Under the pieces are notes generated by a model. That model saw only the letters and a list, made by a program, of their open reading frames with translations. It was not told where the DNA came from and ran no database searches. Of a DNA stretch of 64,000 nt, positions 60,521-64,000 are shown in pieces. This stretch comes from Stenotrophomonas sp. 169 (lineage in GTDB: Bacteria; Pseudomonadota; Gammaproteobacteria; Xanthomonadales; Xanthomonadaceae), in assembly GCF_014621775.1 (NCBI RefSeq), contig NZ_CP061204.1, positions 326,001-390,000 on the forward strand, in the 5' to 3' direction. A program made the translations under genes and the position numbers. Position 1 is the first letter of the stretch; each line of letters begins with the position of its first letter.

Positions 60521-61987
60521 TCAGCCGCGCTTGTTGCCGGTCGCCACCCGCGGCGCACTCGCCACTTCAGTGCCGGAGGCACGTCCGGCCGGGGCCGGGC
60601 TGGCATCGGCGTAGATCATCTTCTCCATGCCCTGGATGCGCGCCATCGCCGGCGAGGTCTGCGCGCGGAAGGCCACCAGTTCGGCGCCACGCAGCGGCTC
60701 GGGCGGCGGCATGGTCACGCTGAGCGGATTGCGATGCTCGCCGTTGACGCGGAATTCGTAGTGCAGGTGCGGGCCGGTGGCCAGTCCGGTGGAGCCGACG
60801 TAGCCGATCACCGTGCCCTGCGCCACGCGCTGGCCGGCCTTGATGTTGCCGAAGCGCGACATATGTCCGTACAGCGTGGTGTGGCCGCGACCGTGGTCCA
60901 GGATCACCACGTTGCCGTAGCCGCGCTGGGTACCGGCGAACTGCACGCGCGCATCGCCCGCGGCCATGATCGGGGTGCCGGTGCGTGCGGCGTAGTCCAC
61001 GCCCTTGTGCATGCGCATCTTGCCCAGCACGGGGTGCTTGCGTGCGCCGAAGGTCGAGCTCAACCGCGCGAACTGGATAGGCATGCGGATGAAGCTCTTC
61101 TTCAACGGGCGGCCATCGAGATCGAAGTACTCCGCCTTGCCGTTGCGGTCGAAGCGGAAGCCGGAATAGGTCTTGCCGCCGCTACTGAAGGTGGCGGCCA
61201 GGATCTTGCTGGTGTCCACGCGCTCGCCTTCGCGCCAGGTTTCATCCATCACCACACTGAAGCGGTCGCCCGGCTGCAGGTCTTTGGAGAAATCGATGTC
61301 GTATTTGAAGATCTCGTCGGTCATGGTCGCGATTGCCGAAGGCGAAAGCCCCGCCTTGCGCGCGGCGGCGTACAGCGAGCTGGTGATCTCGCCGCTGGTG
61401 ACCACGGTGCGGGTGCTGGTCTCGCGCTTGCTGACCGTTTCCTTGATGGTGTCCCCGGCCAGCGCCAGTTCCACCCGGTTGGCATCGTCCCGGTTGAAGC
61501 GGATGCTGCGCAGCTCACCGGACAACGGCATGTCGAAGGCGATCTCGGTGCCTGGGCGCAGCTTGACCAGCGCGTCGCGGGCACCGGGATGCTCAAGTAC
61601 CCGGTGCATGGTGGTGGCTGGGATACCCGCCTGGTCGAACAGATCGCTCAGGGTCTGGCCGCGCTGCACGCGCAGCACCTGCCAGCTGTCGCCCGGGGTG
61701 TGCTGCTGGCGCGCGAGGGACAGCGGCGGCAGTGGCAGCGCCAGACTGGTGTGCGCGTTCGGATACGGGGTTTCGATGGTGCTGGAGAAACCCGGCACGA
61801 TCGTGGCCACCAGCATGCCGATGGTGGCGAACAGGCTGGCGTGCACCCAATGACGCCGGGTCCAGCGTTCATTGAATGCAGCGGGGAGGTGTTGCCTGAG
61901 CTTCCGGTGCAGGGCGTTGTCGTGAAGGACGTGGAGCCGTTCCTTGAAGCGCTGTTTGCGCGCGCGGCCGTGATCGGAATTGAGCAT
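60521..61987 (-). CDS. mepM: M23 peptidoglycan endopeptidase, MepM-like
   Basis: The 488-residue protein has a cytosolic leader, a membrane segment near residues 55-75 (WVHASLFATIGMLVATIVPGF), a LysM-like region (WQVLRVQRGQTLSDLFDQAGI near 100-125) and an OapA/NlpD-type middle domain. A C-terminal LytM domain has the zinc site residues HKGVDYAA (HxxxD near 328-332) and GPHLHYEF (HxH near 405). These cleave cross-links in peptidoglycan. Start at ATG 61987 is natural; a longer frame to 62041 exists. It is divergent from tyrS, a common neighbourhood in xanthomonads. Confidence 0.93.
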   Translation of the reverse strand: MLNSDHGRARKQRFKERLHVLHDNALHRKLRQHLPAAFNERWTRRHWVHASLFATIGMLVATIVPGFSSTIETPYPNAHTSLALPLPPLSLARQQHTPGDSWQVLRVQRGQTLSDLFDQAGIPATTMHRVLEHPGARDALVKLRPGTEIAFDMPLSGELRSIRFNRDDANRVELALAGDTIKETVSKRETSTRTVVTSGEITSSLYAAARKAGLSPSAIATMTDEIFKYDIDFSKDLQPGDRFSVVMDETWREGERVDTSKILAATFSSGGKTYSGFRFDRNGKAEYFDLDGRPLKKSFIRMPIQFARLSSTFGARKHPVLGKMRMHKGVDYAARTGTPIMAAGDARVQFAGTQRGYGNVVILDHGRGHTTLYGHMSRFGNIKAGQRVAQGTVIGYVGSTGLATGPHLHYEFRVNGEHRNPLSVTMPPPEPLRGAELVAFRAQTSPAMARIQGMEKMIYADASPAPAGRASGTEVASAPRVATGNKRG

Positions 61988-62157
61988 CAGTAGTGTTTTC
62001 CTGGCGGGCCCGGGAACACGGGCTGGATCGCCGGTTACCATAGACACCTATGAAAAGCGCGTCAAACCCTTGTGCCTATTGGTTTTTGTGAAGCCGATGC
62101 GGTTAACTTGGTCTTAACACCCCACAAGAAAATACGGCGTTGCCGGGAGTAGTGAAC

Positions 62158-63369
62158 GTGTCCTCCATTGATGAAGCCCTTGCCCTGATCAGCCGCGGTG
62201 CCGACGAGATCCTGAAGGTCGACGATCTGCGTGCACGCCTGGAAAGCGGCAAGCCCCTGCGGGTAAAGGCGGGGTTCGACCCTACCGCCCCCGACCTGCA
62301 CCTGGGCCACACCGTGCTGTTGAACAAGCTGCGGCAGTTCCAGGACCTCGGTCACCAGGTGATCTTCCTGATCGGCGACTTCACCGGCATGATCGGCGAC
62401 CCGTCCGGCAAGAGCCTGACCCGCAAGCCGCTGAGCCGTGAGGATGTGCTGGAGAACGCACGTACCTATGAAGAGCAGGTCTTCAAGGTGCTGGACCGGG
62501 AAAAGACCGAGGTCCGCTTCAATTCGGAATGGTTCGGCAAGATGTCCGCCGCCGACATGATCCGCTTGGCCGGCCAGCACACCGTGGCCCGCATGCTGGA
62601 GCGCGACGACTTCGCCAAGCGCTATGCCGCCCAGCAGTCCATCGCCATCCATGAGTTCCTGTACCCGCTGGTGCAGGGCTACGACTCGGTCGCGCTGGAA
62701 GCGGACGTGGAGCTGGGCGGTACCGACCAGAAGTTCAACCTGCTGATGGGCCGTGGCTTGCAGGAGCACCATGGGCAGAAGCCGCAGGTGGTGTTGACCA
62801 TGCCGCTGCTGGAAGGCCTGGACGGCGTCAACAAGATGTCCAAGTCGCTGCACAACTATATAGGTGTCAGTGAGCCGGCCATCGACATCGTCACCAAGAC
62901 CATGAAGGTGGACGATGCGCTGATGTGGCGCTGGATCGAGTTGTTGTCCTTTGACATCAGCCAGGCCGAAGCAGCCGCGTTGCGGGAACAGGTCGCGTCC
63001 GGCGGATTGAACCCGCGTGAGGTGAAGTTGCGCCTGGCCCGCGAACTGGCCACGCGGTTCCATGATGCAGCCGCCGCCGAACAGGCCGTGGTGGGCTGGA
63101 ATGCCGCCGTGACCGGGCAGGGTGACATCACCCAGTTGCCGCTGCAGGATGTCGCGGTTCCTGCCGAAGGCCTGCGCATGGCCGCGCTGCTGACGGCCGC
63201 CGGGCTGACCCCGAGCAACTCCGAGGCCAACCGCAAGCTCAAGGAGCGCGCGGTCAAGGTGGACGGTGTCGTGGTGGAAGACGGGCAGCAGGTGCTGCCG
63301 CCGGGTTTCGAAGGCCTGCTGCAGGTAGGCAAGCGGACCTTCGCCCGCATCCGTCTGGTCATTGCCTGA
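62158..63369 (+). CDS. tyrS: tyrosyl-tRNA synthetase
   Basis: The 403-residue synthetase shows the class I motif DLHLGH (HLGH at 48-51) and [11 protein letters not shown] near 225. The C-terminal S4-like domain ([22 protein letters not shown]) binds tRNA-Tyr. The start was set at GTG 62158, because GGGAG lies eight bases before it and the resulting N-terminus [13 protein letters not shown] fits family members; a TTG at 62140 is also in frame. TyrRS of this sort is common next to rRNA operons in this group. A GC-rich hairpin follows the stop. Confidence 0.96.
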   Translation: MSSIDEALALISRGADEILKVDDLRARLESGKPLRVKAGFDPTAPDLHLGHTVLLNKLRQFQDLGHQVIFLIGDFTGMIGDPSGKSLTRKPLSREDVLENARTYEEQVFKVLDREKTEVRFNSEWFGKMSAADMIRLAGQHTVARMLERDDFAKRYAAQQSIAIHEFLYPLVQGYDSVALEADVELGGTDQKFNLLMGRGLQEHHGQKPQVVLTMPLLEGLDGVNKMSKSLHNYIGVSEPAIDIVTKTMKVDDALMWRWIELLSFDISQAEAAALREQVASGGLNPREVKLRLARELATRFHDAAAAEQAVVGWNAAVTGQGDITQLPLQDVAVPAEGLRMAALLTAAGLTPSNSEANRKLKERAVKVDGVVVEDGQQVLPPGFEGLLQVGKRTFARIRLVIA

Positions 63370-63387
63370 CACGTATCTATAGAGGAG

Positions 63388-63407
63388 GAGCGGGCCCACG
63401 GCCCGCT
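63388..63407 (+). terminator. GC-rich hairpin after tyrS
   Basis: GAGCGGGCC and GGCCCGCTC pair perfectly around a CA loop. No T tract follows, so termination may be weak or factor-dependent. Confidence 0.6.
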
Positions 63408-63583
63408 CTGGATGCCGATACACGAGCAACTGCAAGGCGATGTGAAAAAATATCGCCAAACCCCTTCCCAAAGTCTGGGGAAAGGGACATACTTCACCTC
63501 CCCCGTCGCAGGGGTCGCCACCAAGGGGCTTCAGCGACAAAAGGAACGCCACCACCGCCGAACGATTTGATCGAACGAAGGTG

Positions 63584-63611
63584 TTGACGGACTCGAAAAG
63601 TCCGGCATAAT
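63584..63611 (+). promoter_or_regulatory. rRNA promoter P1 (upstream)
   Basis: A -35 box TTGACG at 63584-63589 and a -10 box CATAAT at 63606-63611 are 16 bases apart, each one base from consensus. A GC-rich discriminator (GGCGGCTCGC) follows, typical of stringently controlled rRNA promoters. The preceding 40 bases contain AT-rich stretches that may be UP elements. Confidence 0.85.
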
Positions 63612-63706
63612 AGGCGGCTCGCAACGACGAAACGCCTTCGGGTTCAACGTCGAAGCAGCAGAGTCAACAACGTCCACTTCGGTGAGGCGGCCTTTGAAAA
63701 AAGGTG

Positions 63707-63734
63707 TTGACGAAGCGGAAAAGCTCGCTATAAT
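63707..63734 (+). promoter_or_regulatory. rRNA promoter P2 (downstream)
   Basis: TTGACG at 63707-63712 and TATAAT at 63729-63734 are 16 bases apart, and the -10 box is a perfect match. GGGCGGCTCGC follows as the discriminator, like P1. The AAAAAA tract just before the -35 box may be an UP element. It lies 123 bases downstream of P1. Confidence 0.9.
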
Positions 63735-63795
63735 GGGCGGCTCGCAACGACGGAAACGTCGCTGCACACGGGAACGGCGCTGAGGCCACTTCCCC

Positions 63796-63807
63796 TGATC
63801 TTTGAAA
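63796..63807 (+). promoter_or_regulatory. boxA-like antitermination site in the rRNA leader
   Basis: TGATCTTTGAAA resembles the boxA consensus TGCTCTTTAACA at most positions. It lies in the leader between P2 and the 16S gene, where NusB/NusE normally bind to prevent early termination. Confidence 0.6.
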
Positions 63808-63966
63808 GTATGCGCAGGTATTATTGTGAAGGCGCCCTGCAGGAAGGATGACTAGTCCATTTTGCAGACGTTTGATCAAGCAATAAAGCACGTTCGAAAG
63901 AACGTATTGAGTTGCCGGAATCATTCTTCTGTAGCTTTAAGTATTTTGTCTTCGGACATGTAATTT

Positions 63967-64000
63967 TAAGTGAAGAGTTTGATCCTGGCTCAGAGTGAAC
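63967..64000 (+). rRNA. rrs: 16S ribosomal RNA, 5' end (partial)
   Basis: The first 34 bases of the 16S gene are visible. The universal start region AGAGTTTGATCCTGGCTCAG begins at 63974, which corresponds to position 8 of E. coli 16S, placing base 1 near 63967. The gene runs off the right edge, so the rest of the operon is not seen. Confidence 0.95.

Overview
The window is GC-rich chromosomal DNA from a gammaproteobacterium of the Xanthomonadaceae, most likely Stenotrophomonas or a very close relative. Three things point there: GTAG-headed palindromes of the type described as SMAG elements in S. maltophilia, an Ax21-family outer-membrane protein, and typical gene neighbourhoods (SPOR protein next to tRNA-Thr, coaBC-dut-algC, TyrRS next to an rRNA operon). 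No prophage, insertion sequence, integron or CRISPR array was seen. Almost everything reads as core genome, cut by short intergenic hairpin repeats.

Layout. 1-5.3 kb: tail of a SPOR protein, tRNA-Thr, a leftward four-gene small-GTPase/roadblock operon that resembles actinobacterial conservons, arginase, two entericidin-like lipopeptides and a CsbD protein. 5.3-13.9 kb: a secreted hypothetical protein, TrpRS with an extra C-terminal domain, a metallo-beta-lactamase-fold hydrolase, an M28 peptidase, an NCS2 permease and two EamA exporters (the second RarD-like). 14-25.1 kb: a secreted hypothetical gene bracketed by two copies of a hairpin repeat, a four-gene MacAB-like exporter with two different permeases, a rightward ABC-2 exporter coupled to a DesK/DesR-type two-component system, and a membrane-anchored catalase-fold peroxidase paired with a cytochrome b561.

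25.1-36.8 kb: M17 aminopeptidase, HAD phosphatase, PerM-type protein, a YqjD/YqjE-like membrane operon, a Deg-family periplasmic protease, a Lys/Ala-repeat histone-H1-like protein, the Ax21-family protein, and several small conserved genes (DUF1428, DUF6165, TorF-type porin, DUF1456). 36.9-46.7 kb: an SDR oxidoreductase, a membrane SPOR protein, ArgRS, RadC, an orphan RcsB-like regulator, then coaBC-dut-algC, where the phosphomannomutase carries a membrane-anchored N-terminal half.

46.8-54.7 kb: a complete leftward kdpFABCDE potassium-uptake operon, including the 30-residue KdpF. 54.7-64 kb: a repeat-rich intergenic region, pyrE, exonuclease III, a cell-wall group (AmpG permease, AnmK kinase, MepM-like endopeptidase), TyrRS, and tandem strong promoters leading into the 5' end of a 16S rRNA gene at the right edge.

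The most interesting signals are the hairpin family with conserved outer arms and variable, mostly self-complementary inner arms placed at stop codons; the GTAG element between algC and kdpE, where both stop codons lie in GTAG motifs; the roadblock/GTPase operon; and the peroxidase-b561 pair. All calls were made by reading the sequence, without database searches.
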